64,000 nt of DNA from CAWGHZ01 sp963822575 (GTDB taxonomy: Bacteria > Pseudomonadota > Alphaproteobacteria > MPNO01 > DASWLB01), in contig CAWGHZ010000006.1 in NCBI GenBank assembly GCA_963822575.1, positions 434,001 to 498,000 on the forward strand. The letters are read 5' to 3'. Shown piece after piece: positions 20,407 to 28,992 of the stretch (its first letter is position 1; the number at the start of each line of letters is the position of its first letter). Both the position numbers and the translations under genes were made by a program. Under the pieces are notes generated by a model. The model was not told where the DNA came from. It saw only the letters and a program-made list of their open reading frames with translations, and made no database searches.

Positions 20407-20702
20407 AGAAAGGCAAAACCATTCCGGCGGAACGGCTATTCCGGGAATGGCGAAAAGATCCGGAATACGTGAAGGAATACGACGCCCTGGAGGAGGAGTT
20501 CGCGCTGGCGGCGGCCTTGATCGAAGCGCGCGCGCGAGCCGATTTGACGCAGGCGCAACTGGCCGCGCGCATGAACACCACGCAGGCCGTGATCGCGCGG
20601 CTTGAAAGCGGGCGGTCCATGCCCTCGACCCGCACCCTGTCGCGGATCGCGACCGCGACCGGGACGAAGCTTCGCATCCGGTTCGAGCCGGCGTCCCGCT
20701 GA
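20403..20702 (+). CDS. XRE-type antitoxin (HigA-like)
   Basis: 99 residues from GTG 20403 (MKKGKTIPAERLFREW); no ATG is present near this point and the overlap with the toxin stop supports the GTG. The N-terminal helix is charged; a helix-turn-helix follows at about 45-90 (LTQAQLAARMNTTQAVIARLESGR, interrupted only by the turn; then PSTRTLSRIATATG). The length and layout match Xre antitoxins partnered with Gp49-like toxins. It neutralises the toxin and represses the operon. The stop is directly adjacent to the stop of oligopeptidase B on the other strand. Confidence 0.88.
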   Translation: MKKGKTIPAERLFREWRKDPEYVKEYDALEEEFALAAALIEARARADLTQAQLAARMNTTQAVIARLESGRSMPSTRTLSRIATATGTKLRIRFEPASR

Positions 20703-22811
20703 TTACGCCTTCCCGGCCACCCAGAGGGCGAAGGCGTAGACCAGCGCCACCTCGTCCAGCCGGTCGAACCGGCCCGACGCGCCGGCATGGCCGGCCTCCA
20801 TGTTGGTGCGCAGCATGACGTGGTGCGTGCCGGTCTTGGTGGCGCGCAGCCGGGCGATCCATTTCGCCGGCTCCCAATAGGTCACGCGCGGGTCGGTGAG
20901 GCCGGCTGTCGCCAATATGTGCGGATAGTCCCGCGCCGCCACGTTGTCGTAGGGCGAGTAGGACAGGATGTAGCGGAACGCCTCCGCGCTCTCGATCGGG
21001 TTGCCCCATTCCGACCATTCGGGTGGCGTGAGCGGCAGGGTCGCGTCGCACATGGTGTTCAAGACGTCGACGAACGGCACCTCGGCGACGATGCCGCCGA
21101 ACAGGTCCGGGCGCATGTTGGCGACGACGCCCATCAGCATGCCGCCGGCCGAGCCGCCCTGGGCGACGATCCGGCCCTTGGACGCGTAGTTCTCCGCGAC
21201 CAGATGCTCGGCGCAGGCGATGAAGTCGGTGAAGCTGTTCTTCTTCTTCATCAGCTTGCCGTCGAGGTACCAGCCGTACCCCATGTCGGTGCCGCCCCGG
21301 ATATGCGCGACGGCGACCACGAAGCCGCGGTCCACGAGCGACAGGCGGTTCGCCGTGAACCATGCCCCCATGGCGAGCCCGTACGAGCCGTACCCGTAAA
21401 GCAGCAAGGGCGCCGAGCCGTCGAGCCGGGTGGATTTCGCGTAGAGCAGCGAGACCGGCACGCGCTTCCCGTCCGCGGCGGTCGCGAACACGCGGCGGGT
21501 CACGTAGTTCGCCGGGTCGTGGCCCGAGGGGATCTCCTGCTCCTTGCGGAGCGTGCGCGCGCGCGTCTCCATGTCGTAGTCGTAGATGCGCTCTGGCGTC
21601 GTCATCGACGAGTAGGCGAAGCGCAGCGTCGCCGTGTCGAACTCGTAGCCGATCTCGAGCCCGAGGTGATAGGCCTCCTCGTCGAAGGCGATCTCGTGCG
21701 CCGCCCCGTCGGCGAAACGCGTCACCACGATGCGCGGCAGCCCCTCGACCCGGTCGAGCCTGACCATGTGGTTCCGGAACACCATCAGCGAGCGGATCAT
21801 CCGACCGGCGACGTGGCCCACCACCTCGCGCCAGTTGGCGCGGCCGGGAGTTGCGACGGGCGTCTCGACGATCTTGAAGTCGACCGCGCCGTCGGCATTC
21901 GTGCGGATCAGGAAGCGGTCGCCATGGTGGCTCGCGTCGTAGAGGATGCCGGTCTCGCGCGCAGCGACCAGCACCGGCGCGGCGTGCGGCGCCTCGGCAT
22001 CGACGAACCGCACCTCGGACGTCGAGGAGTGGCCGTAGGCCTGGATCAACACGTAGCGCCGGCTCTCGGTCAGCTCGATCGAGAGGTAGTAGGCCGGGTC
22101 CGGGTCCTCGTAGACCAGCACGTCGGAAGCCGGATCGTCGCCGACCGTGTGGCGCAAGACGCGCCACGGCCGGTGGTTCTCGTCCAGCGCGACATAGAAC
22201 AGCGTCCGCCCGTCCGACGCCCACACCACGTCGCCCTGCAAATTGGCGATGCGCTCGTCATGGTCCTCGCCGGTCGCGAGGTCGCGGAGGTGCAGCGTGT
22301 AGAACTCCGAGCCCTTCACGTCGACCGTGTAGGCGAGGCGCGCATGGTCGCGGCTGTGCTCGCAAGACACGATCCGGTAGAACGGCTTGCCCTCCGCTTC
22401 GCGGTTGCCGTCGAGCAGGATTTCCTCGGGCGCGCCCGGCCCCACGCCGCGCCGGCAATAGATCGGGTGCTGCTTTCCCGTGTCGTAGCGCGAGTAATAG
22501 AGATACGGGCCGTCGCGGTCGGGGACGGTGGAATCGTCCTCCTTGATGCGCCCCTTCATCTCCTCGAACAGGCGCCGGCGCAGCGCATCCACCGGCGCCA
22601 GCACCGCCGCGGTGTAGGCGTTCTCGGCTTCCAGATGAGCGCGGATGTCGGGGGCAAGCGCCGCCGGATCGCGCATCACCTCCTGCCAGCGCGGATCGCG
22701 CAGCCAGGCGTATTCGTCGACCAGCTTGACGCCGTGACGCTCGTGCGCGACCGGCCGCTTGTCGGCGGCGGGCCGCGTCGGGGACGCGACAGGGTGGACC
22801 AGTTCGTCCAT
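20703..22811 (-). CDS. ptrB: Oligopeptidase B (S9A serine peptidase)
   Basis: 702 residues, typical of PtrB. The N-terminal beta-propeller is followed by the alpha/beta hydrolase. The nucleophile is in QGGSAGGML (Ser at about 556), Asp probably in GLTDPRV (about 640) and His in EAGHAGASGRFD (about 673). The S9A signature HIRGGTDMGYGWYLDGK and the KNSFTDFIACAEHLV block are present. It cleaves short peptides after Arg/Lys in the cytoplasm. Its ATG overlaps the stop of the methyltransferase/ATP-grasp gene by one base, so the two are one transcription unit. It ends against the toxin-antitoxin pair. Confidence 0.94.
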   Translation of the reverse strand: MDELVHPVASPTRPAADKRPVAHERHGVKLVDEYAWLRDPRWQEVMRDPAALAPDIRAHLEAENAYTAAVLAPVDALRRRLFEEMKGRIKEDDSTVPDRDGPYLYYSRYDTGKQHPIYCRRGVGPGAPEEILLDGNREAEGKPFYRIVSCEHSRDHARLAYTVDVKGSEFYTLHLRDLATGEDHDERIANLQGDVVWASDGRTLFYVALDENHRPWRVLRHTVGDDPASDVLVYEDPDPAYYLSIELTESRRYVLIQAYGHSSTSEVRFVDAEAPHAAPVLVAARETGILYDASHHGDRFLIRTNADGAVDFKIVETPVATPGRANWREVVGHVAGRMIRSLMVFRNHMVRLDRVEGLPRIVVTRFADGAAHEIAFDEEAYHLGLEIGYEFDTATLRFAYSSMTTPERIYDYDMETRARTLRKEQEIPSGHDPANYVTRRVFATAADGKRVPVSLLYAKSTRLDGSAPLLLYGYGSYGLAMGAWFTANRLSLVDRGFVVAVAHIRGGTDMGYGWYLDGKLMKKKNSFTDFIACAEHLVAENYASKGRIVAQGGSAGGMLMGVVANMRPDLFGGIVAEVPFVDVLNTMCDATLPLTPPEWSEWGNPIESAEAFRYILSYSPYDNVAARDYPHILATAGLTDPRVTYWEPAKWIARLRATKTGTHHVMLRTNMEAGHAGASGRFDRLDEVALVYAFALWVAGKA

Positions 22812-24700
22812 TAGCTCTCCGCTCCGGCGCGCAGGGGTTCGGCGTGCGACCGTCCGAGCCCCTCGGACACGGTGCGGGACTGGGCGGCCTCCAGGATCAG
22901 GCGCAGGAGGTCAGGATAGCCGTAACCGGCGAACCCCGCCATCATGGCGAGCTTGCCGTCCCAGCACCAGGCGGGGTTGGGGTTTACCTCCAAGAGCTTG
23001 ATTTCGCTCGCGGAATCGGCGCGAAAGTCGAACCGCGCGTAGTCGCGGCATTCCAGCCGCTCGAACAGGACGCGGGAATAGTCGGCGAGGCGCCGGCGCA
23101 CGCTCTCGGAAATCTCGGCGCGGCGATACTTGATCTCGGTGAAATAGGGCGACGTCGGCTCGAACTTCAACTCGTAGGAGAGGATGCGCGGCAGCTCCGG
23201 GTCGAGATTCGAATAGTCGACCTCCAAGGGCGGCAGCACGGTGAAGCCGAGCCCGGGGTTGCCGATCAGCCCGACGGAATATTCCGCCCCGGTCAGGAAC
23301 TCCTGGATCAGCGCGTCGCGCCCCGGCACCGTCTTGCGCAGCTTGTTGAGGTAGGCGATCGCCTCCTCCGCGTCGTAGACGACCGATCCGGTGGTGATGC
23401 CCACGCTGCCGTCGGCGCGGTTGGGCTTGATCAGAGACGGGAACATTGCCGGAATTTCGCCGGACTGCTGGGTCATGTCGAAATAGGTCTCGCGCGGCAC
23501 CGGCACGCCGTGCGCCGAGGCGAGCGCGCGCACCAGCGACTTGTCGTAGCACATGCCGAGGCAGGTCGGCCCCGCGCCGGTATAGGGAATCTCCAGAAGG
23601 TCGAGGAGCGCCGGCACCTCCAGCTCGCGCGTCGCGTCGTTCTTGTAGCCGTTGTCGCACATGTTGAACACGAAGGCCGGCCGGTCGCGCGTCAGCGTGT
23701 CGAGCAGACGGGTGTGATCGTCGAGATAGCCGAACCGATAGGCGCCGAGCGTGGCGAGCGCCGCCTTCATCTTGTCGATCGCCTCGTAATCCTCGGGCGT
23801 GTAGCGGTCGCCGATCTTGGTGTTATCGGCAAGGCGCGGATCGCCCAGGATCACCGTCACGTCGGGGAACGGCGCGCGCAGCGGCACCTCGGCCGCCTTG
23901 GCGCGCGCCGTCTCGGCGATCAGCATGAGACGCGGCGACGCCTTTTCCGTCGCCGGCTGGACCACCACGCGCGGGGCCGCGAAGCCCGCCGCGGCCGCCC
24001 GCGTCCGCAAGGCCTCGGCACTGTAGAGGATCAGGGCGTAGAACCGGTCGGCGGCGATGCCGCGCTCGCGATGCATCAGGATGTCGCGGCAGATCAGCCG
24101 GTCGCCCTCGGCCGAAAGCGAGCGCTCGCGACACAGCAAATGGTCGGCGTCGACCCAGCGCCACTCGCTGGGCACGAAATGCGCCTTCAGCCAGTCGCCG
24201 TCCGCGACCTCCAGCACCAGATGCCCGCCCGGCCTAAGCACGCGCTTCGCCGCTTCCAGCACCGCCGCTGCATCCTCGGCGGCGAAGTGGGCGAACCGGT
24301 TGCCCATCAGGACGGCCGCGTCGTAGCGCCCGTCGCGCGGCAGCAGCTCGCGCGGGTCGCGCTCCAGGAAGCGGACGGAAAGCTTGGACTCGTGCACCGC
24401 GCGCCGCGCCATGCGGATCAGGTGGCGCGACCGCTCGGCCCCCGTCACGGCCTTGAGGCCGCGACGAGCGAGCGCGAGGCAGAGCCCGGCCGCGCCGCAG
24501 CCCATATCGAGTACCCGGTCGTCGGAATCGAGCCCCGCCTCGGCGACGATGCGCCCCGCGGCAGCCTCGGCCTCGGCCTCGCCGGCCAGCTCGAACGTGT
24601 CGAGCAGCAGCTCGGCATGGGCGTGCGGCGCACGGTCGGCCGGAGCGGCGCCCACGAGGCGCGCGGCCCGGCGGCGCGGCGCGGCATTCGGTTTGTGCAT
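22811..24700 (-). CDS. Methyltransferase / D-Ala-D-Ala-ligase-like ATP-grasp fusion
   Basis: 629 residues from ATG 24700 (MHKPNAAPRRR); the open frame extends 56 codons upstream through a repeat element and is not protein-like there. Residues about 35-260 are a class I SAM methyltransferase (VLDMGCGAAGLCLAL as motif I; GGHLVLEVADGD later). Residues about 280-610 look like D-alanine-D-alanine ligase: VTVILGDPRLADNT, FVFNMCDNGYKN, PYTGAGPTCLGMCYDK, SLIKPNRADGSVGI and the metal-binding LLEVNPNPAWCWDGK. The enzyme could methylate and ligate one small substrate. It is not a housekeeping Ddl, given the fusion and the context with an oligopeptidase. Product unknown. Confidence 0.82.
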   Translation of the reverse strand: MHKPNAAPRRRAARLVGAAPADRAPHAHAELLLDTFELAGEAEAEAAAGRIVAEAGLDSDDRVLDMGCGAAGLCLALARRGLKAVTGAERSRHLIRMARRAVHESKLSVRFLERDPRELLPRDGRYDAAVLMGNRFAHFAAEDAAAVLEAAKRVLRPGGHLVLEVADGDWLKAHFVPSEWRWVDADHLLCRERSLSAEGDRLICRDILMHRERGIAADRFYALILYSAEALRTRAAAAGFAAPRVVVQPATEKASPRLMLIAETARAKAAEVPLRAPFPDVTVILGDPRLADNTKIGDRYTPEDYEAIDKMKAALATLGAYRFGYLDDHTRLLDTLTRDRPAFVFNMCDNGYKNDATRELEVPALLDLLEIPYTGAGPTCLGMCYDKSLVRALASAHGVPVPRETYFDMTQQSGEIPAMFPSLIKPNRADGSVGITTGSVVYDAEEAIAYLNKLRKTVPGRDALIQEFLTGAEYSVGLIGNPGLGFTVLPPLEVDYSNLDPELPRILSYELKFEPTSPYFTEIKYRRAEISESVRRRLADYSRVLFERLECRDYARFDFRADSASEIKLLEVNPNPAWCWDGKLAMMAGFAGYGYPDLLRLILEAAQSRTVSEGLGRSHAEPLRAGAES

Positions 24701-24797
24701 GATCCCTCTTGGCACGGGGGTGCGGACGAATAGCGATGGATATGCCCCGTCCCGCCCGGACTTCAAGACACCGGATCGAGATGGGGGCATCAGAAAG

Positions 24798-24906
24798 CCC
24801 CCTCCCCCTGAAAAGGGGGAGGTCGGGAGGGGGGGTCGATCGGCCATCGCGCCGGAGCGGACGCCCACCCGGCGTCCGCTGACGCTGCCCCCGGCCTCCC
24901 CCTTTC
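24798..24906. repeat. Palindromic intergenic element
   Basis: In the 298-base divergent gap between the methyltransferase/ATP-grasp gene and the molybdenum hydroxylase gene. An 11-base arm AAAGGGGGAGG (24812-24822) is matched by CCTCCCCCTTT (24895-24905). They enclose a perfect 10-base-stem hairpin, AGCGGACGCC / GGCGTCCGCT, at 24856-24880. The left arm can also pair with CCTCCCCC (24801-24808) just outside it. Such nested G/C-rich palindromes look like small non-coding repeats (REP or MITE-like). It could act as a terminator or insulator between divergent genes. No second copy is in the window. Confidence 0.6.
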
Positions 24907-24998
24907 AATGGGCGGGGTTAAGATCGAGGGTTCGCGGGGTTTCCTGGCGAGCGCCCAGGATGCTATAGGGGCGGGCCATCGAAGAAAGGGGCGGGGGC

Positions 24999-27323
24999 AT
25001 GGGCGAGTACGCGATCGGACAGGGCGTGACGCGCAGGGAGGACCCGCGGCTGCTGCGGGGCGAGGGGCGCTATCTCGACGACATGGCCTTCCCGCGCGAG
25101 GCGCACGCCGCCATCGTCCGTTCGCACCGGGCCCATGCCCGCATCCGCGCCGTCGACACGCGCGCCGCGAGCCAGATGCCGGGCGTGCTCGCCGTCCTGG
25201 CGCCCGAGGATTACGCCGCCGACGGGCTCGGCTCGATCCCCTGCGACCTGCCGCGCAAGCGCCGCGACGGACGGCCGATGTTCCAGCCACCGCGCCCGGC
25301 GCTGGCCCAGGACATCGTGCGCTATGTCGGCCAGCCCGTGGCGGTGGTGGTGGCCGAGACGCTGGCGTTGGCCAAGGACGCGGCCGAGCGGGTGGAGGTG
25401 GAGTACGAGCCCATCAAGTCCGTGATCGACGCGCCGGACGCGCACGGGCCGGGCGCGCCGTCGCTGTGGGAGGACTGCCCGGACAACGAGGCGATCTTCC
25501 ACCAGGCGGGCGACGCCAAGGCCACCGAGGCGGCATTCGCCAAGGCCGCCCACGTGGTGCGCCAGAAGATCCGCATTCCCCGCGTCGCCATGAACCCGAT
25601 GGAGCCGCGCGGCGCGGTGGGCGTGTGGGACGCCGGCGAGGAGCGCTACACGCTCTATTGCGGGCTGCAGCGGCCGTTCCTGTTCCGCCGCAACATCGCG
25701 CAACGCATCCTGAACATCCCGGAGACCGATTTGCGGCTGGTCACCGGCGACATCGGCGGCAGCTTCGGGCTGCGCGGCTCGGTCTATCCCGAGATGGTGC
25801 TGGTGCTGTGGGCGGCGCGCAAGGTGGGCCGGCCGGTGCGCTGGATCGCCGAACGCACGGAAGGGTTCATCGCCGACGACCATGCTCGCGACAACGTGAC
25901 TGATGGCGAACTCGCCCTGGACAAGGACGGCAAGTTCCTGGCGCTTCGCGTCAAGACCGACGCGAATCTCGGCGCCGTGCTGTCGTTCCGCGGCGCGGGC
26001 CCGCCCACCAGCAATATCGGCGGGCTCGCCGGCGTCTACACGTTCGAGGCGGCGCACGTCGCCGTCGCAGGCATGATGACCAACACCATCCCGACCTCGC
26101 CCTATCGCGGCGCGGGACGGCCCGAGGCGTCGCTGGTGGTCGAGCGGCTGATCGACATCGCAGCCGACGAGATGGGCATCGACCCGGTGGAGCTGCGCCG
26201 GAAGAACATGATCCCGGACGGGTCGTTCCCCTACAAGACGGCGCTGACCTTCCGCTACGATTCCGGCGCGTTCGCGAAGACGATGGACGTGGCGCTGCAC
26301 CTCGCCGACTACGCGGGCTTTGCCGCCCGCAAGGCCGAGTCGGCGAAGCGCGGGATGCTGCGCGGCATCGGCGTCTCGACCACCATCGAGGCGGCGGCGG
26401 GCGGCGAGGCGATGGAGACGGCCGAGCTCCGCTTCGACCCGTCGGGCAACGTGACGCTGGTCTGCGGCGCGGTCTCGCACGGCCAGGGGCACGAGACGAC
26501 TTTCATCCAGGTGCTGTGCGACCGGCTGGGCATCGACCCGGCTCGGGTGCGCTACATATACGGCGACACCGACAAGGTGGCGTTCGGCGTCGGCACCGGC
26601 GGCTCGCGCTCGGCCACCATGGCGGGCTCGGCCGTTCATCTCGCCGCCGGCAAGATCGAGGCCAAGGCGAAGAAGATCGCGGCGCACCTGCTGGAAGCCG
26701 CGGAGGCCGACATCGAGCTGGTGGACGGCATTTTCGTCGTCGCCGGCACCGACCGGAAGGTGACGTTCGACCAGGTGACCGACGCGGCATTCGACCCGCC
26801 GAAGCTGCCCAAGGGGATGGAGCCCGGCCTCTACGAGACCGCGACCTTCACCAACAACACCTCGAACTTCCCCAACGGCTGCCAGGTGTGCGAGGTGGAG
26901 ATCGACCCCGAGACCGGCGTGACCAGGCTGGTGAAGTACGCGGTGGTCGACGACGTGGGGCGCGTCCTCAACCCGCTGCTGCTGGAAGGCCAGATCATCG
27001 GCGGCATCTGCCAGGGTGTCGGCGAGGCGCTGATGGAGGAGCTGGTCTATGACGGCGAGGGCCAGCTCGTCACCGGGTCGTTCATGGACTATGCCATGCC
27101 GCGCGCCGACGACATGTGCGACATCGCGGCGGAGGAGAATTGCGTGCCGACGCCGACCAACCCGCTGGGCGTCAAGGGCGCCGGCGAGGGCGGCACGGTC
27201 GGCGCGCTGCCCTGCGTCATCAACGCGGTGGTCGATGCGCTGTCCGACCTCGGCGTGCGCCACATCGATCCCCCCGCGACGCCGGAGCGCATCTGGCGTG
27301 CCATCCAGGCGGCGCGGAAGTAG
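24999..27323 (+). CDS. Molybdenum hydroxylase large subunit (xanthine dehydrogenase/CoxL family)
   Basis: 774 residues, the usual size of the molybdopterin-binding subunit. Opens with IGQGVTRREDPRLLRGEGRYLDD, a family hallmark. The Mo-site region TSPYRGAGRPEA (about 369) has RGAGR, not the AYRCSFR loop of form I CO dehydrogenase, so CO oxidation is unlikely. The catalytic glutamate is in GVKGAGEGGT (Glu at about 730). Such subunits need an FAD subunit and a 2Fe-2S subunit, and neither is adjacent. An orphan L-subunit must share partners encoded elsewhere or be a different assembly. Likely substrates are N-heterocycles or aldehydes. The start has AAAGGGG upstream. Confidence 0.9.
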   Translation: MGEYAIGQGVTRREDPRLLRGEGRYLDDMAFPREAHAAIVRSHRAHARIRAVDTRAASQMPGVLAVLAPEDYAADGLGSIPCDLPRKRRDGRPMFQPPRPALAQDIVRYVGQPVAVVVAETLALAKDAAERVEVEYEPIKSVIDAPDAHGPGAPSLWEDCPDNEAIFHQAGDAKATEAAFAKAAHVVRQKIRIPRVAMNPMEPRGAVGVWDAGEERYTLYCGLQRPFLFRRNIAQRILNIPETDLRLVTGDIGGSFGLRGSVYPEMVLVLWAARKVGRPVRWIAERTEGFIADDHARDNVTDGELALDKDGKFLALRVKTDANLGAVLSFRGAGPPTSNIGGLAGVYTFEAAHVAVAGMMTNTIPTSPYRGAGRPEASLVVERLIDIAADEMGIDPVELRRKNMIPDGSFPYKTALTFRYDSGAFAKTMDVALHLADYAGFAARKAESAKRGMLRGIGVSTTIEAAAGGEAMETAELRFDPSGNVTLVCGAVSHGQGHETTFIQVLCDRLGIDPARVRYIYGDTDKVAFGVGTGGSRSATMAGSAVHLAAGKIEAKAKKIAAHLLEAAEADIELVDGIFVVAGTDRKVTFDQVTDAAFDPPKLPKGMEPGLYETATFTNNTSNFPNGCQVCEVEIDPETGVTRLVKYAVVDDVGRVLNPLLLEGQIIGGICQGVGEALMEELVYDGEGQLVTGSFMDYAMPRADDMCDIAAEENCVPTPTNPLGVKGAGEGGTVGALPCVINAVVDALSDLGVRHIDPPATPERIWRAIQAARK

Positions 27324-27345
27324 GGGAGCGCGCTATACTCGGCCG

Positions 27346-28326
27346 ATGGCCGCGCTGCGCATCGCCACGTTCAACCTGGAAAGCCTGGACGACCGGCCGG
27401 AGGCGCGCCCGCCCTTCGCCGCGCGGGTCGCCGCGCTCCGCCCGATGCTGGAGCGCCTTGCCGCCGACGTATTGTGCGTGCAGGAGGTGCACGCCCGCCA
27501 CGATCCCGCCGACCCGCACGGCCCGCGCCGCCTGTTCGCCCTCGAACGGCTGGTCGAGACGACGCGCTACGACGGGTATGAGGCGGTCGTATCGACGGCG
27601 CGCGACGGGCACGGGCCCCTCGACGTGCACAACCTGGCGATCCTGTCGCGCCTGCCCGTCGCCTGGCACCGCCAAGTCTGGCATGATCGGGTGGCGCCGG
27701 TGACGTGGCGCTATGTCGCCGCCGAGGGCGCAACCGAGATCGCCTGGGAGCGGCCGGTGCTCCATGCCGCCATTGAGGCCGCGCCGGGCAAGCTCCTGCA
27801 CGTGTTCAACCTGCATCTGCGCGCGCCGCTGGCGGCCGCCGTGCCGGGCGGGAAGGAGTCTGCCTTCGTCTGGCGCACGACCGCGGCGTGGGCCGAGGGG
27901 TTCTTCCTCGCCACCCTCAAGCGCGCCGGCCAGGCCTTCGAGGCGCGGCTTGCCATCGACGCGCTGTTCGATGCCGAGCCCGCGGCGCTGGTCTGCGTCT
28001 GCGGCGACATGAACGCCGAACTGGCCGAGATGCCGCTCCGCATCCTGCGCGCCGACCCGGACGACACCGGCGCGCCCGCTCTCGCCGCCCGAGCCCTCGC
28101 GCCGCTGGAGCGAACTCTGCCCGAAACGCGGCGCTATACTGTGCGGCACGGCGGGCGCGCCGCCATGCTCGACCACATCTTGATTTCGCGGGCGATGGTC
28201 GCCCGCTATCTTGCGCTGGAGGTGCTGAACGAGCGGCTCGGCGACGAGGCGTCCGAGGCCGCGCACCGTCACCCCGACCCCGGCTCCTACCACGCGCCGG
28301 TGGTGGCGACGTTCGACCTCGACTAG
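27346..28326 (+). CDS. Endonuclease/exonuclease/phosphatase family protein
   Basis: 326 residues from ATG 27346 (MAALRIATFNLESLDD). The EEP fold is shown by ATFNLES at the start, the metal-binding Glu in LCVQEVHARHD (about 43), VFNLHLRAPL (about 149), GDMNAEL (about 222) and the closing DHILIS plus HRHPDPGSYHAPV with the catalytic His. It is a metal-dependent phosphodiesterase of the exonuclease III/DNase I fold. The real substrate (DNA, RNA, lipid or nucleotide) cannot be told. A TATACT box lies in the short gap after the molybdenum hydroxylase gene, so it may have its own promoter or be cotranscribed. Confidence 0.85.
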   Translation: MAALRIATFNLESLDDRPEARPPFAARVAALRPMLERLAADVLCVQEVHARHDPADPHGPRRLFALERLVETTRYDGYEAVVSTARDGHGPLDVHNLAILSRLPVAWHRQVWHDRVAPVTWRYVAAEGATEIAWERPVLHAAIEAAPGKLLHVFNLHLRAPLAAAVPGGKESAFVWRTTAAWAEGFFLATLKRAGQAFEARLAIDALFDAEPAALVCVCGDMNAELAEMPLRILRADPDDTGAPALAARALAPLERTLPETRRYTVRHGGRAAMLDHILISRAMVARYLALEVLNERLGDEASEAAHRHPDPGSYHAPVVATFDLD

Positions 28327-28427
28327 GTCACCGAACCGTCATTTCCCGCGGCCATTGTGCAAATCGTTGCAACGGGTTACCTTCCCGCGCCCGTGTCCAT
28401 TGGAGAGACGACCGTCGGAGTGCCGCC

Positions 28428-28988
28428 GTGAGTACCGCCGGAGACTGCCCAGCCCTGGTTCTCAATGCCGATTTCCGGCCGCTGAGCTACTTCCCGCTGT
28501 CGCTTTGGCCCTGGCAGGAGGCGGTGAAGGCGGTGTTCCTCGACCGCGTTAACATCATCTCCGAGTACGACCGCGAGGTGCGCTCGCCGTCGATCTCGAT
28601 GCGCCTGCCCAGCGTGATCGCGCTGAAATCCTATATCCCGATGGCGCGCCGGCCGGCCTTCACGCGGTTCAACGTGTTCCTGCGCGACCGCTTCGTCTGC
28701 CAGTATTGCGGCGGGGCGCAGCCCTCGACCATGCTGACCTTCGATCACCTGATCCCGCGTTCGCGCGGCGGCTACACGACGTGGGAGAACGTCGTCACCG
28801 CCTGCACGGCCTGCAACCTGGCGAAGGGCGACAAGCTGCCCGGCGAGTGCGACATGCAGCCGAAGCGCTCGCCGCGCCAGCCGACCAACCGCGAGCTGCA
28901 GGAGCATGGGCGGCTGTTCCCGCCCAACTTCCTGCACGAAAGCTGGCGCGACTTCCTTTATTGGGACTCCGAGCTGGATCCGGCCTAG
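28428..28988 (+). CDS. HNH endonuclease
   Basis: 186 residues from GTG 28428 (MSTAGDCPALVLNADFRPL). The N-terminal part with LVLNADFRPLSYFPLSLWPWQ and AVKAVFLDRV is the standard opening of the widespread alphaproteobacterial HNH protein. The nuclease core has a zinc-binding pair CQYCG (about 91) and CTACN (about 127), and the catalytic segment LTFDHLIPRSRGG between them. It then ends in a Phe/Trp-rich helix. Family members are chromosomal and conserved, probably with a role in DNA repair or recombination rather than restriction; the role is not established. Confidence 0.9.
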   Translation: MSTAGDCPALVLNADFRPLSYFPLSLWPWQEAVKAVFLDRVNIISEYDREVRSPSISMRLPSVIALKSYIPMARRPAFTRFNVFLRDRFVCQYCGGAQPSTMLTFDHLIPRSRGGYTTWENVVTACTACNLAKGDKLPGECDMQPKRSPRQPTNRELQEHGRLFPPNFLHESWRDFLYWDSELDPA

Positions 28989-28992
28989 CGCG

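Noticed and set aside
24963..27263. A 766-codon open frame antisense to the molybdenum hydroxylase gene
   Set aside because: It is the reverse-strand shadow of a high-GC gene: His/Arg/Gly/Ala-rich, without domains, and the opposite strand encodes a clear family. The same holds for long antisense frames at 15353-17164, 18384-20144, 20787-22814, 22844-24733, 40822-42729 and 36900-38900.
24999..27323. Aerobic CO dehydrogenase large subunit
   Set aside because: The active-site loop reads RGAGR, not the CSFR form of CoxL, and coxM and coxS are absent.
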